A stretch of 38,957 bases of DNA from an uncultured Solobacterium sp. (GTDB lineage Bacteria; Bacillota_I; Bacilli_A; Erysipelotrichales; Erysipelotrichaceae), in contig CAKMPP010000152.1 of the NCBI GenBank assembly GCA_927911475.1, positions 1 to 38,957 on the forward strand. Direction: 5' to 3'. The position numbers and the translations under genes were made by a program. Of the stretch, positions 8,728 to 17,923 are shown piece by piece. Within the stretch, counting starts at the first letter, position 1. Each line of letters starts with the position of its first letter. The notes beneath the pieces were generated by a model. The model made no database searches, was not told the DNA's origin, and worked only from the letters and a program-made list of their open reading frames with translations.

Positions 8728-9602
8728 GAAATCAAATTGTAATCGCAGATGCGTTGGGTGGTAGTGTTAGAATCCACGCAGTAGATACAACAGATATCGT
8801 AGAAGAAGCTAGAAAATTACATCATTGTATGGCTACTTCTGCAGCAGCTTTAGGTAGAACCTTAACAGTTACAGCCATTATGGGTAGTGATTTAAAGAAC
8901 GCTTATGAAAAAGTAACATGTATTTTTAACGGACGTGGTCCAGCAGGTACTATTCTTGCGCAAGCGGATGGTAGTGGAAATGTGAAGGGTTTTATTGGAG
9001 ATCCTTCTATCTATCTTGTACGTGAAGATGGACATTTGGATGTAGGTAAAGCAATTGGAACAAATGGTACATTAACAGTAACTCGTGACATGGGTTTGAA
9101 AGAGCCTTTCTCTGGTATGGTAAATATCCAGACGGGTGAAGTTGGTGATGACTTTGCGTATTACTATGCAATCTCTGAACAGACCCCTTCCGTTGTAAAT
9201 GTGGGTGTACTGGTAAATCCGGATGGCAGTATTTTGGCTTCGGGTGGATTTATTTTACAGTTACTACCAAACGCAACAGAGGAAGTAATCAGTGCATGCG
9301 AAGCGGTTGCCGCAAAGATGAGACCTGTATCTACACTAATCAGTGAAGGAATGTCGATTGAAGATATTATCCATATGTACTTTGAGGATGCAAATATCTT
9401 AGAACATAAGGATGTACGTTGGTATTGCGGTTGTTCACATGAACACTATAAGGATGCACTCGCAACGCTTTCTGACCATGACTTACAAGAAATGATTGAT
9501 GATGGTAAGGGTGCAGATATTCATTGCCAATACTGTAATAAGGAATATCAATTTACACCAGAAGAGTTAAAAGAAGTATTGGAGTTAAAGCAGCGTGGTT
9601 AA
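8724..9602 (+). CDS. hslO: Redox-regulated chaperone Hsp33
   Basis: The 292-residue length is typical. Hsp33 is a cytoplasmic holdase that is activated when oxidation releases zinc from four cysteines. These are seen at the C-terminus as YCGCSH and HCQYCNK (CxC plus CxxC). The N-terminal core shows the family features IVIADALGGSVR and PEELKEVLEL at the end. ATG 8724 is chosen because GAGGAGG (8709-8715) lies at ideal spacing. An in-frame ATG at 8703 would place the ribosome binding site inside the gene. It overlaps the GH2 gene upstream and the dus gene downstream, and hslO next to dus is a common Firmicutes pair. Confidence 0.95.
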   Translation: MRNQIVIADALGGSVRIHAVDTTDIVEEARKLHHCMATSAAALGRTLTVTAIMGSDLKNAYEKVTCIFNGRGPAGTILAQADGSGNVKGFIGDPSIYLVREDGHLDVGKAIGTNGTLTVTRDMGLKEPFSGMVNIQTGEVGDDFAYYYAISEQTPSVVNVGVLVNPDGSILASGGFILQLLPNATEEVISACEAVAAKMRPVSTLISEGMSIEDIIHMYFEDANILEHKDVRWYCGCSHEHYKDALATLSDHDLQEMIDDGKGADIHCQYCNKEYQFTPEELKEVLELKQRG

Positions 9603-10581
9603 GATTGGAAATGTAGAATTAAAGAATCAGATTATCGCAGCACCTTTAGCTGGTATCTCTAATCCTGTCTATCGTGAAATCATGCATGATTATGGTGCAG
9701 GTCTTGTTGTGAGTGAGATGATTAGCGATAAAGCATTGCACTATCAAAATGCAAAGACACAGGATATGTGTCGTATCAGTGAAGGTGAACATCCAGTAGC
9801 CTTACAGTTATTTGGTTGTGATCCTGTTACAATGGCCGAGGCTGCAGAATATCTAACCAAGAATACAAATTGCGACATGATTGATATTAATATGGGCTGT
9901 CCCGTACAGAAGGTAGTAAAGGCACATTCTGGAAGCTATTTAATGCAAACGCCAGAGCTTGCATATGAGGTCATGCGTGCAGTGGTAACACATACAGATC
10001 GTCCTGTAACAGTGAAGATGCGTGCCGGATGGGATAGTGATCATATTAACTGTGTGGAAATCGCAAAGCTTGCTGAGAAGGCAGGTGTAAGTGCCGTAGC
10101 AGTTCATGGTCGTACACGTGGGCAACAATATACAGGTCATTCTAATAATGCATATATCAAAGCAGTAAAGGATGCGGTAAATATCCCTGTCATTGGTAAT
10201 GGTGATATTCGTACACCGGAAGATGCAAAACGTATGTTAGAAGAAACAGGTTGTGATGCAATCATGATTGGCCGTGGACTTTTAGGAAGACCATTCTTCT
10301 TGCGGGAAGTAGATGCCTATCTGAATGGTGGTAGTTATGTAGAACCTGATTATAATGAGAAGTTGGATCTTGCATATCATTATGCAGAAAAGCTTTGTGA
10401 ATATGAGGGTGAAAGAAATGGTATTAGTATGATGCGTGGTATGGCGGGTTGGTATATTGCTGGATTACCACATGCATCAGAGTATAAGAATCGTTTATCT
10501 TCTATCTCTTCACTTCGTGAGATGAAAGAAATTATCGAAGAATATCGTGAATTAATAAAGGACTTTATGGAGAAACAATAA
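9595..10581 (+). CDS. dusB: tRNA-dihydrouridine synthase, DusB type
   Basis: This 328-residue FMN enzyme reduces specific uridines of tRNA to dihydrouridine with NADPH. The Dus signature is clear: AAPLAGISNPVYR at the N-terminus, DINMGCPVQKVV with the catalytic cysteine, KMRAGWD, AVHGRTRGQQYTG, IGNGDI and IGRGLLGRP (phosphate binding). Translation starts at GTG 9595 inside the end of hslO (8-nt overlap), supported by GGAG at 9581-9584; no ATG is available at the conserved N-terminus. It is the last gene of the unit and its own 3' end forms the terminator stem. Confidence 0.93.
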   Translation: MVKIGNVELKNQIIAAPLAGISNPVYREIMHDYGAGLVVSEMISDKALHYQNAKTQDMCRISEGEHPVALQLFGCDPVTMAEAAEYLTKNTNCDMIDINMGCPVQKVVKAHSGSYLMQTPELAYEVMRAVVTHTDRPVTVKMRAGWDSDHINCVEIAKLAEKAGVSAVAVHGRTRGQQYTGHSNNAYIKAVKDAVNIPVIGNGDIRTPEDAKRMLEETGCDAIMIGRGLLGRPFFLREVDAYLNGGSYVEPDYNEKLDLAYHYAEKLCEYEGERNGISMMRGMAGWYIAGLPHASEYKNRLSSISSLREMKEIIEEYRELIKDFMEKQ

Positions 10582-10596
10582 CCATAAAGTCTTTTT
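10557..10596 (+). terminator. Intrinsic terminator overlapping the end of dus
   Basis: GACTTTATGG (10561-10570) pairs with CCATAAAGTC (10582-10591), extended by AAAG/TTTT. The dus stop codon lies in the loop and a T-tract follows. Confidence 0.85.
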
Positions 10597-10663
10597 GTGA
10601 ATGTTATTTTAAACATTATTTTAAATAAAATATGCTAAACTAATCGCATTGAGGTGATGAAGT

Positions 10664-11518
10664 ATGAAAAAAGGACTAGTGCTTGAAGGTGGAGCGATGC
10701 GTGGTATTTTCACGACAGGCGTTCTCGATGTATTGATGGAGAATAATATTACATTTGATGGTGCGATTGGAGTATCTGCTGGTGCGTGCTTTGGTGTAAA
10801 TATCAAGAGTAAACAAATTGGTCGTGCGTTCCGTTATAACATGAAATACGCAAAAGACCCAAGATACGCAAGTGTTCAATCCTGGATTAAAACTGGAGAT
10901 TTTTTCAATGCGGAATTCTGCTATCATACCTTACCGGAAAAGTTAGACCCAATGGATTCTGTAACATACTCTCAAAATCCAATGAAGTTTTATTTGGTCG
11001 CAACTGATATTGAAAGTGGTGAGCCTTATTATTACGATGCGAAAGATATTAATGATGAATCATTAGACTTTGTACGTGCATCTGCGTCAATGCCAGTATT
11101 TGCAAGTCCAGTACATATCAATGGGCATATTTATCTTGATGGTGGTATTTCTGATTCCATTCCAATCAAGAAGTTTCAAGAGATGGGTTATGAAAAGAAT
11201 GTTGTGGTGTTAACACAACCAGAGAACTACGTAAAAAAACCGCAGAGTATGATGAAGGCTATTCGTGTAAAGTATCATAAATATCCAAACATGGTTCGTG
11301 ATTTAGAGTTACGTCATAAAAAGTATAATGATACGATTGCGTATATCAAAGAAGAGGTTGCAAAGAATAACGTATTTGTCATTCAGCCAGAAGCCAAGCT
11401 AGATATCGGAAGAATCGAACATGACCGTAAGCGGATTCGTGCAGTTTACGAGGAAGGTCGTAAAACAGCAATGAAGAGACTTGAAGAATTAAAGATGTTT
11501 TTAAGACAAGGAGAATGA
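10664..11518 (+). CDS. Patatin-like phospholipase (RssA/YjjU type)
   Basis: This 284-residue cytoplasmic patatin-family protein has the oxyanion loop LEGGAMRGIF, the nucleophile elbow GVSAG (Ser38) and the dyad aspartate in DGGISDSIP (Asp159). Bacterial members hydrolyse acyl esters of lipids; the natural substrate here is unknown. The extended C-terminal helical part (KYHKYPNMVRD onwards, with FVIQPEAKLDIGRIEHD) matches the family of about 280-residue Firmicutes homologues. ATG 10664 follows GAGGTGAT (10651-10658). It is followed 50 nt later by an esterase gene that has its own promoter-like sequence. Confidence 0.9.
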   Translation: MKKGLVLEGGAMRGIFTTGVLDVLMENNITFDGAIGVSAGACFGVNIKSKQIGRAFRYNMKYAKDPRYASVQSWIKTGDFFNAEFCYHTLPEKLDPMDSVTYSQNPMKFYLVATDIESGEPYYYDAKDINDESLDFVRASASMPVFASPVHINGHIYLDGGISDSIPIKKFQEMGYEKNVVVLTQPENYVKKPQSMMKAIRVKYHKYPNMVRDLELRHKKYNDTIAYIKEEVAKNNVFVIQPEAKLDIGRIEHDRKRIRAVYEEGRKTAMKRLEELKMFLRQGE

Positions 11519-11570
11519 CATCATTTGAGATAGTATATTATGATAAAATAAATACGCTATCGGGGGAATG

Positions 11571-12611
11571 ATGAAAATAACAACAGATATGATACACCGT
11601 GATTTACGTAAATATGAAAGCACGGTGTTGAATAACCAAGTATCACTCAATTCTATTACTGCAATTAGGGAACGTGATAGAAATTTAAAACGTAAGTTTT
11701 ATGGGAAGTGGTTTGGTAAAAATACCCATATGGAAGAAAAAGAGATTCTAAGAAATGATGGATCTTCTTTGCGCATCTGTATTGTCTATCCAAATCAATT
11801 CAGTGGAGAAGAATGCACAGGACTTTTATGGCTTCATGGTGGTGGATATGGAACAGCATTACCAGAAGAATGTTATCCATATGCGGAGCGTTTTCTAATA
11901 AGTGGAAACGTAGTCATGGTTTTACCGGATTATCGCAAGAGTTATGAAGTACCATATCCTGCTGCTTTAGAAGATGCATACTTAACACTTAAGTGGATGA
12001 AGAAACATGCATGCAAGTTACATGTCAATCCCCATCAACTATTTGTAGGTGGTGAAAGTGCAGGTGGTGGTCTAGTTGCTGCGTTATCTGCGTATGCACG
12101 TGATATGAATGAAGTAAAGATTGCATTCCAGATGCCTCTGTATCCAATGATTGATGATCGTCCATCCAGTCAAAATAAACAAGAGACATTAGCTTGGACT
12201 ACTTCACAAGAGTATTTCTATTGGCAATTATATAAGCGTAACTTACAAGATGTGCCAGTGTATTGTGCACCAGCAAGATTAAAGGATTTTCGTAATCTAC
12301 CACCAACTTTTACAGTTGTAGGAACATTAGGACCGTTCCATGAAGAAACAGTAACCTATATGAAACATCTGTATAAGGCTGGTGTTACAATCATGTTAAA
12401 AGAGTATGAAGGCTGCTTCCATATGTTTGATACAAGATGTCCAAATGCACAGATTTCCAAAGAAGTGATACGCCTTGAGCAGAAAGTATTTCAATATGCG
12501 CAGCAAAACTTCTTTGCAAGACAAGATGAAATCAGCCAAGAGGATGAGTCTTTTCAGGAAGATGTATTCCGTGGTTTTCATGCATACATGGGTATGGAAG
12601 GTAAATATTAA
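11571..12611 (+). CDS. Alpha/beta hydrolase, HSL-type esterase
   Basis: The product (346 residues) belongs to the hormone-sensitive-lipase-like branch. It shows the oxyanion motif HGGGYG, the nucleophile elbow GESAGG (Ser163) and the catalytic histidine in CFHMFD (His284). The acid residue is odd: the family's DPLRDE position reads GPFHEE, so the usual Asp is Gly254; Glu258 could substitute. An acyl-ester or deacetylase activity on small substrates is likely but not certain. ATG ATG occurs at 11568/11571 after GGGGGA (11562-11567); I take the second for spacing. An extended -10 (TGATAAAAT, 11541-11549) precedes it. A bidirectional terminator closes the gene. Confidence 0.85.
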   Translation: MKITTDMIHRDLRKYESTVLNNQVSLNSITAIRERDRNLKRKFYGKWFGKNTHMEEKEILRNDGSSLRICIVYPNQFSGEECTGLLWLHGGGYGTALPEECYPYAERFLISGNVVMVLPDYRKSYEVPYPAALEDAYLTLKWMKKHACKLHVNPHQLFVGGESAGGGLVAALSAYARDMNEVKIAFQMPLYPMIDDRPSSQNKQETLAWTTSQEYFYWQLYKRNLQDVPVYCAPARLKDFRNLPPTFTVVGTLGPFHEETVTYMKHLYKAGVTIMLKEYEGCFHMFDTRCPNAQISKEVIRLEQKVFQYAQQNFFARQDEISQEDESFQEDVFRGFHAYMGMEGKY

Positions 12612-12644
12612 ATAAAAGCCCGGATGTTTATCCTGGGCTTTTAT
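12612..12644. terminator. Bidirectional terminator between convergent genes
   Basis: ATAAAAGCCC (12612-12621) pairs perfectly with GGGCTTTTAT (12635-12644), with an inner GGAT/ATCC. It gives T-runs on both strands and serves the esterase (+) and the SseB-like gene (-), whose stop codon lies in the stem. Confidence 0.88.
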
Positions 12645-13108
12645 AGTTGTTCTGTTTGTACTTGAATCAGATTCTGAAGCTGCATGCGATACAACAGTAA
12701 ATCATCCACAAGTGGATTGAGTACAGCTGCCGCAACCTTAGTGTTTATATTTAAGAAATCTAATAAGTCTTCTTTTGTGACAACGTAGATATGCTCATCT
12801 TTCTGTAATGTTGGTTTAAACCCTTGTAGACCCTCTAATGAAGAAAATACAGGAAGATACTTTTCGTCATCGGTTGCCTGCATCAAATCAACACGGTCAA
12901 TATCAGATGCTTGGATATGATCGTTTGTAATGACGTCTTCCTTTGGATAGAAGGCAATATAGAATCGACGATCGCCAGCCATGTAAAGTGTTAACTCTTC
13001 TAGTACCTTTTTCATACCCTCTTCACTAAGAGGTGCTTTACGCTGTAAGAGTAGATTTTCTAGTTTCGTATCTATCGTTGTATCTGTTAATGAATTAAAT
13101 TTTTGCAT
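12641..13108 (-). CDS. SseB-like protein
   Basis: This acidic cytoplasmic protein has 155 residues. The central part reads like the SseB N-terminal domain (PF07179): DEKYLPVFSSLEGLQGF, a middle strand pair, and AAAVLNPLVDDLLL near the end, the VxNP motif typical of the family. Its molecular role is poorly known; the name comes from serine sensitivity in E. coli. The frame is open to 13150, but the start at 13108 (minus) is chosen because GAGGG lies 7 nt upstream. It is transcribed divergently from yaaA, with only 40 bp between the start codons. Confidence 0.65.
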   Translation of the reverse strand: MQKFNSLTDTTIDTKLENLLLQRKAPLSEEGMKKVLEELTLYMAGDRRFYIAFYPKEDVITNDHIQASDIDRVDLMQATDDEKYLPVFSSLEGLQGFKPTLQKDEHIYVVTKEDLLDFLNINTKVAAAVLNPLVDDLLLYRMQLQNLIQVQTEQL

Positions 13109-13132
13109 GTAACCCTCACCATTTCTGCATTT

Positions 13133-13142
13133 ATTATATAAT
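13133..13142. promoter_or_regulatory. Shared palindromic -10 region of divergent promoters
   Basis: The sequence ATTATATAAT (13133-13142) provides TATAAT on the plus strand (13137-13142) and on the minus strand (13138-13133). On the plus strand the -10 box ends 6 nt before the yaaA ATG, predicting a leaderless message. On the minus strand it leaves a leader of about 18 nt with a ribosome binding site. No good -35 was seen on the plus strand. Confidence 0.5.
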
Positions 13143-13148
13143 AGGAAC

Positions 13149-13876
13149 ATGAAAATAATATTCTCTCCAACAAAAAAGATGATTCAAGATGAAGATTTAG
13201 CCCCAAAACAATACCAGTTTTTCTATCAAAGACAGAGAAATTGCTTGAAAAACTACGTAGTATGAGTGCTGAACAACTACAACACATGTATCGTTGTAAT
13301 GATAAGATCTTGGCTGAAAATATCAAGCGCATTGAAACAATGAACTTGTATGAGAATCTTTCGCCTGCGTTATTCAGTTATAGTGGTCTTGCGTTTCAAC
13401 ATTTATCTGCGACTTCTCTATGCCAAGATGAGTTAGACTATCTACAAGAACACTTCCGTATTCTTTCTGGTTTCTATGGTGTACTAAAGCCAATGGATGG
13501 TATTACACCATATCGTTTGGAAATGTTATCGGTATTTCCGGATGGCAGTAACTTATATGACTATTGGAATGATGCGCTCTATCGTGAGCTTAGTGATAAT
13601 GTGATTATCAATCTTGCCTCAGAAGAATATTCACGTTGTATCAAAGACTATCTTCAAGAAAATGATCGAATGATTCACATTGTCTTTGGCGAATTTAAGA
13701 ATGGAAAACTAATCACAAAAGCAACTAAGGCAAAGATGGCACGTGGAGATATGATTTGGTATATGGCACAAAATCACATCACGAATCCAGAGGATATCAA
13801 GAAATTTAGTGAACATTATCGCTACACAGAAGAACTCTCTGACGATACGCATTTTGTGTTCGTGAGTCAGGAGTAA
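13149..13876 (+). CDS. yaaA: Peroxide stress protein YaaA (UPF0246), one-base shift
   Basis: The protein has about 242 residues when repaired. YaaA lowers free intracellular iron and limits peroxide damage; homologues bind DNA. ATG 13149 begins MKIIFSPTKKM, the family's invariant N-terminus. The frame breaks in the T-run 13218-13222: adding one T gives QFFLSKTEKLLEKLRSMS and continues into the long open frame with FSYSGLAFQHL, LSGFYGVLKPMDGI and HIVFGEFKNGKL. This is a homopolymer deletion, most likely an error. The ATG is almost at the predicted transcription start, with only a weak AGGA upstream. The next gene's ribosome binding site lies in its last codons. Confidence 0.9.
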
Positions 13877-13882
13877 ACTAGA

Positions 13883-14745
13883 ATGATTGTTATTGTTATA
13901 TTGGTTGGTATTTGCTTACTCTATTTATGGATGATTCATCCTCAAAATCTCAAAGCGGAAAAGTGGGATGGTTTTCGTCATCATTACTATGCCCATCGAG
14001 GTTTACATGATGCACAAAACAATATTCCTGAAAATTCAATGGCTGCTTTTTTAAGAGCAGTAGAGAATGGATACGGAATTGAACTAGATGTTCAATTAAC
14101 CAAAGATGGGATACCTGTTATCTTTCACGATGTGAAGACAGGAAGACTATTACGTGATGAAAAAGCTGTGGTTGTTAATAAAGTACTAACAGAACTCACA
14201 CTAGAAGAATTGCAGAGATACCACTTACTGACAAGTAAAGAACAAGTTCCTCTGTTTGAAGATGTATTAAAGTTGGTCGATGGAAAAGTACCTTTGATTG
14301 TGGAGTTGAAGGTAGCGAATTCATCGACGGATATCAATGCATTATGTAGTAAGGCAGATTGGTTGCTACAAAAATATCGTGGTTTTTATTGTGTAGAGTC
14401 TTTTCATCCAGCTTGTGTAAACTGGTATCGTAAGAATCGTCCAGAGATTATTCGTGGACAACTTGCAGAACATCCAAACACGCAAGCAAAAGGAAAGATG
14501 TTTATCGCAATGAGGGTTATGCAGTATCTTTTAACAAACTTTATCACGCGACCAAACTTTATTGCGTATAACCATCACAATCGCCATAACCTTTCACGCA
14601 TGTTGTGTCATCGCTTATTTAAAAATCCAGCGATTGCTTGGACAATCCGTTCCAAGCAGGAGTTAGAAGATAATCGTAAGTACTTTGATTACTTTATTTT
14701 GAACACTTTATACCAAATGTTGAATCAAGTTCCGAAGAACAGTAA
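13883..14745 (+). CDS. Membrane-anchored glycerophosphodiester phosphodiesterase
   Basis: An N-terminal membrane helix (residues 2-18) precedes a GDPD domain, which hydrolyses glycerophosphodiesters to glycerol-3-phosphate and an alcohol. Catalytic motifs are AHRGLHD, ENSMAAF, IELDVQLTKDG and FHD. ATG 13883 follows AGGAG (13869-13873). As written, the frame runs to 14791 through a terminator hairpin. Adding one T to the run 14697-14700 instead gives DYFIFEHFIPNVE and a stop at 14743-14745 next to that terminator, which I judge correct. About 288 residues when repaired. Confidence 0.85.
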
Positions 14746-14764
14746 ATGTTTCGGAACTTTTCAT
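14727..14764 (+). terminator. Intrinsic terminator after the GDPD gene
   Basis: AAGTTCCGAA (14727-14736) pairs with TTCGGAACTT (14750-14759), followed by a short T-tract. Its position supports the repaired stop at 14743-14745. Confidence 0.8.
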
Positions 14765-14829
14765 TTGAACAAGGTTTTGAATAGAGAATAATATGATAAA
14801 ATACTAACTATAAGGAGCTCCAATCCGGA

Positions 14830-15981
14830 ATGAATGATACGAGTAATTTTATTTTGAATTTATCGGTATTGTTTCGCAATACACAAAAATATTTTGATAA
14901 GATGCTGGCGCCATATGATATTGGTTCCGGCCAATTAACATTTTTATTGATTATCAATGAGAATGAAGGTATTACAATGCAGGATGTTACACGTATCAGT
15001 GAGGTGGATAAGGGTACCACAACAAAGAGTATTCAACGTCTTATTGAGCAGGGATATGTAAGTGCAGTACAAGATGAAAAAGACCATCGCATGAAGCATT
15101 TACATACGACAGATAAAGCCTCCACAATGATGACAGCTGTATATGATTTCCGTAATCAATGTCGTGCAGCGCTAGCGAGTGGTGTTGATTTCGACCAGTT
15201 TGAAGAGATGCTAAACGTTGCCTGTGAAAACTCTCGACATATTTTAACGAGTGAGCCGACTGCGTTCCATATGCTAAAAATTGGTGCTCTAAAAAGGACG
15301 ACAATTACGGATTACCCTGGAAAAGTTGCAGCAACAATTTATACGGCTGGATGTAATATGAAGTGTCCATTCTGTAATCAGAAAGATCTTGTGTTTATAC
15401 CTGAGAAATATCGCTATATCGCACCGGAGGAAATTCTTACATACCTCAACGAGCGTAGTGGTTTGTTGGATGGTGTGGTTATCAGTGGTGGTGAGCCTTT
15501 ATTACAAGAGGAACTCATTCCATTTATTCGTCAGATTAAAGAACTTGGCTATGCAGTGAAGTTAGATACGAATGGCACAAACAACGAGAAGTTAGGAATA
15601 TTATTGGAAGAAGGCTTGTTGGATTTTGTGTCACTTGATATGAAGAATAGTGCCGATAAGTATCCATTAACCTGTGGTCTAAAATCAGACGTAGAATACA
15701 AGCATCCTATTACGGAAAGCGTAGGCTTACTGCAGGAATATAAAGTGGAACATGAATTTAAAACAACCGTTGTCAAAGAATTTCATACGGTTGAGGATTT
15801 GATCAAGATTGCAAAGTTTATTGGCAGTGATGCACATTATGTATTACAACAATTTATTTCTTCCGATACAGTGATTCAGCCCGACCTGCATGCATATACT
15901 GCAGAGGAGATGGAAGAAATGAAGAAAGCAGTTGAACCATATGTGAAGACTGTAGAATTAAGATTAGCGAAGGAGGTGTAA
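14830..15981 (+). CDS. nrdG: MarR-like domain joined to NrdG activase
   Basis: The open frame encodes 383 residues. Residues 1 to about 145 form a MarR-type winged helix (VTRISEVDKGTTTKSIQRL, then DHRMKHLHTTDKA). From Met148 onward comes a complete NrdG, the radical-SAM enzyme that installs the glycyl radical on NrdD: ITDYPGKVAA, the cluster motif CNMKCPFC (Cys175, 179, 182) and SGGEPLLQ. Either this is a true fusion of regulator and activase, or two genes joined by a lost T in the run 15242-15245. Adding a T would end MarR at TGA 15252-15254 and leave nrdG starting at ATG 15271, although that ATG has no good ribosome binding site. Start ATG 14830 lies downstream of AAGGAGCTCC (14812-14821). 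nrdD follows 3 nt later. Confidence 0.8.
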   Translation: MNDTSNFILNLSVLFRNTQKYFDKMLAPYDIGSGQLTFLLIINENEGITMQDVTRISEVDKGTTTKSIQRLIEQGYVSAVQDEKDHRMKHLHTTDKASTMMTAVYDFRNQCRAALASGVDFDQFEEMLNVACENSRHILTSEPTAFHMLKIGALKRTTITDYPGKVAATIYTAGCNMKCPFCNQKDLVFIPEKYRYIAPEEILTYLNERSGLLDGVVISGGEPLLQEELIPFIRQIKELGYAVKLDTNGTNNEKLGILLEEGLLDFVSLDMKNSADKYPLTCGLKSDVEYKHPITESVGLLQEYKVEHEFKTTVVKEFHTVEDLIKIAKFIGSDAHYVLQQFISSDTVIQPDLHAYTAEEMEEMKKAVEPYVKTVELRLAKEV

Positions 15982-15984
15982 GTG

Positions 15985-17923
15985 ATGTATCGTGTAAAGA
16001 AAAGAGATGGCAGTACTGCAGCGTTTAACATCAAGAAGGTCGCAAGTGCGATTCGCAAAGCGTTCGATGCATGTGATCGTGAATACACCGATAGCGTCAT
16101 TGATTTAATTGCACTTCGTATCACAAGTGATTTTGAACCTAAAATCCAGAATAGTTTAATCGATGTAGAAAAGATTCAAGATAGTGCAGAAAAAGTATTA
16201 AGTGAATCTGGATATGCGGATGTATCTAAGGCATATATTCTCTATCGTAAACAGCGTGAGAATGTACGTAATATTACAAACACAACATTTGATTATCATT
16301 CTGTTGTGGACAATTATATCAATACAGGAAATCAACACAATAAAGGGAATACAACTTACTCTGTTGGTGGTTTGATTCTGTCAAACTCTGCCTCTATCAC
16401 TACCAATTATTGGTTGAGTGAAGTATATGACGAAGAGGTTGCCAATGCACATCGAGATGGTGATATTCATATTCATGATTTGAATATGTTAACGGGTTGT
16501 AATGCAGGTTGGTCTTTAAAAGAGTTAATCCAGCAAGGTTTAGGTGGAGTAGCGAAGCAGACTTCTTCCGCTCCTGCAAAGCATCTCATTACAATATGTA
16601 ATCAGATTGTAAATTTCTTGGGATTATGCAAAATGAATGGGCAGGAGCGCAATCCTTCTCATCCTTTGATACGTATTTAGCTCCATTTGTACGCATGGAT
16701 CATTTATCATTTGATGAAGTGAAGCAAAATATGCAGACATTAATTTATGGTTTAAATACACCATCCGTTGGGGAACAATTTCTCCGTTTGCGAATATCTG
16801 CTTCGACTGGACTGTTCCTGAAGATCTTGCGAAGCGTCCAGCAATTGTTGGTGGGGTTGAACAAGACTTTACATATGGTGATTGCCAGGATGAAATGGCA
16901 CTGATTAACCGTGCCTTCCTTGAAGTCATCTTAGAAGGTGATGCGGAAGGAAATATATTAGCCTTCCCAATTCCAACATATGCGATTACGAAGAAGTTTG
17001 ATTGGAATGATGAGAATGCTAAGCTATTACTAGATGTAACTGTAAAGACAGGGCTTCCATACTTTGCAAATTTTATAAATGGAGATTTAAAGCAAAAGAA
17101 TGCACGTAGTATCTTTAGTGGCACTCACTTTAACGCAAAGAAACTATTTAAGAAGACTGGTGGTTTATTTGCGTATGGAGAGAATACAGGAACGATTGGT
17201 ACTGTATCTATCAATATGGCTAGACTTGCCTATCTTGCAAAAGATGAAGAAGATTTCTTGAAGCATCTAGATAAGGTATTAGATATCTCTGCTCGCTCTT
17301 TAAGTACAAAGCGTCAAGTACTTGCAAGTCTTTTAGAGGCAGGACTATATCCTTATACAAAACATTATCTTGGTAGTTTTGAAAATCATTTCTCTTCAAT
17401 TGGAATTGTGGGAATGAATGAAGCATGCATGAATGCAAATTGGATTCAAAAAGGATTGGATACAGAAGAAGCACAGAACTTTGCGGAGAATGTGCTCATG
17501 CATGTACGTAAGCGCCTCAAGGAATATCAAGCAGACCATCATGAACTCTTCAGTATTGAGGCAGTGGCTGCTGGAGATATCTCTCATCGCTTCGCACTAA
17601 AGGATCAAAAAGAATATCCTGATATGATGATTGCGATGCAGGGTGATACACCATACTATACAGGTAGTACAGAGTTACCGATTGATGGAAATGTAGATCT
17701 ATTTACGCGCTTAGATATACAGAATCGTATGCAGGAAATCTATACTGGTGGAACTATCTTCAATGTACGCCTTGCGAAAAATGAGTATGACGCAAAAGGA
17801 ATTGCTGTACTTTTAGAACGTATTATGGAAAATTATACCATTCCATATATTACGTTAAATACATGCAATCGTGATTATCCAATTGAAGGATATCTCTATC
17901 AAGAGGCTGTTAACGAAAGATGA
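15985..17923 (+). CDS. nrdD: Anaerobic ribonucleoside-triphosphate reductase (two one-base shifts)
   Basis: NrdD makes deoxynucleotides without oxygen. ATG 15985 follows AGGAGGTG (15971-15978). An ATP-cone (YRVKKRDGSTAAFNIKKV) leads into the catalytic barrel with HIHDLNMLTGCNAGW. Two homopolymer deletions break the frame: a G at 16620-16622 (repair gives NFLGIMQNEWAGAQ) and a C at 16765-16766 (repair gives NTPSRWGTISPF). The repaired protein has 646 residues. Two oddities: the region that usually reads MCCRL after FINGDL reads SIFSGTHF without Cys, and the protein ends shortly after GYLYQEAVNER, so neither the usual CxxC zinc pair nor an RVxGY glycyl-radical motif is visible. The stop overlaps the glutaredoxin-like gene by ATGA. 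Confidence 0.88.
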
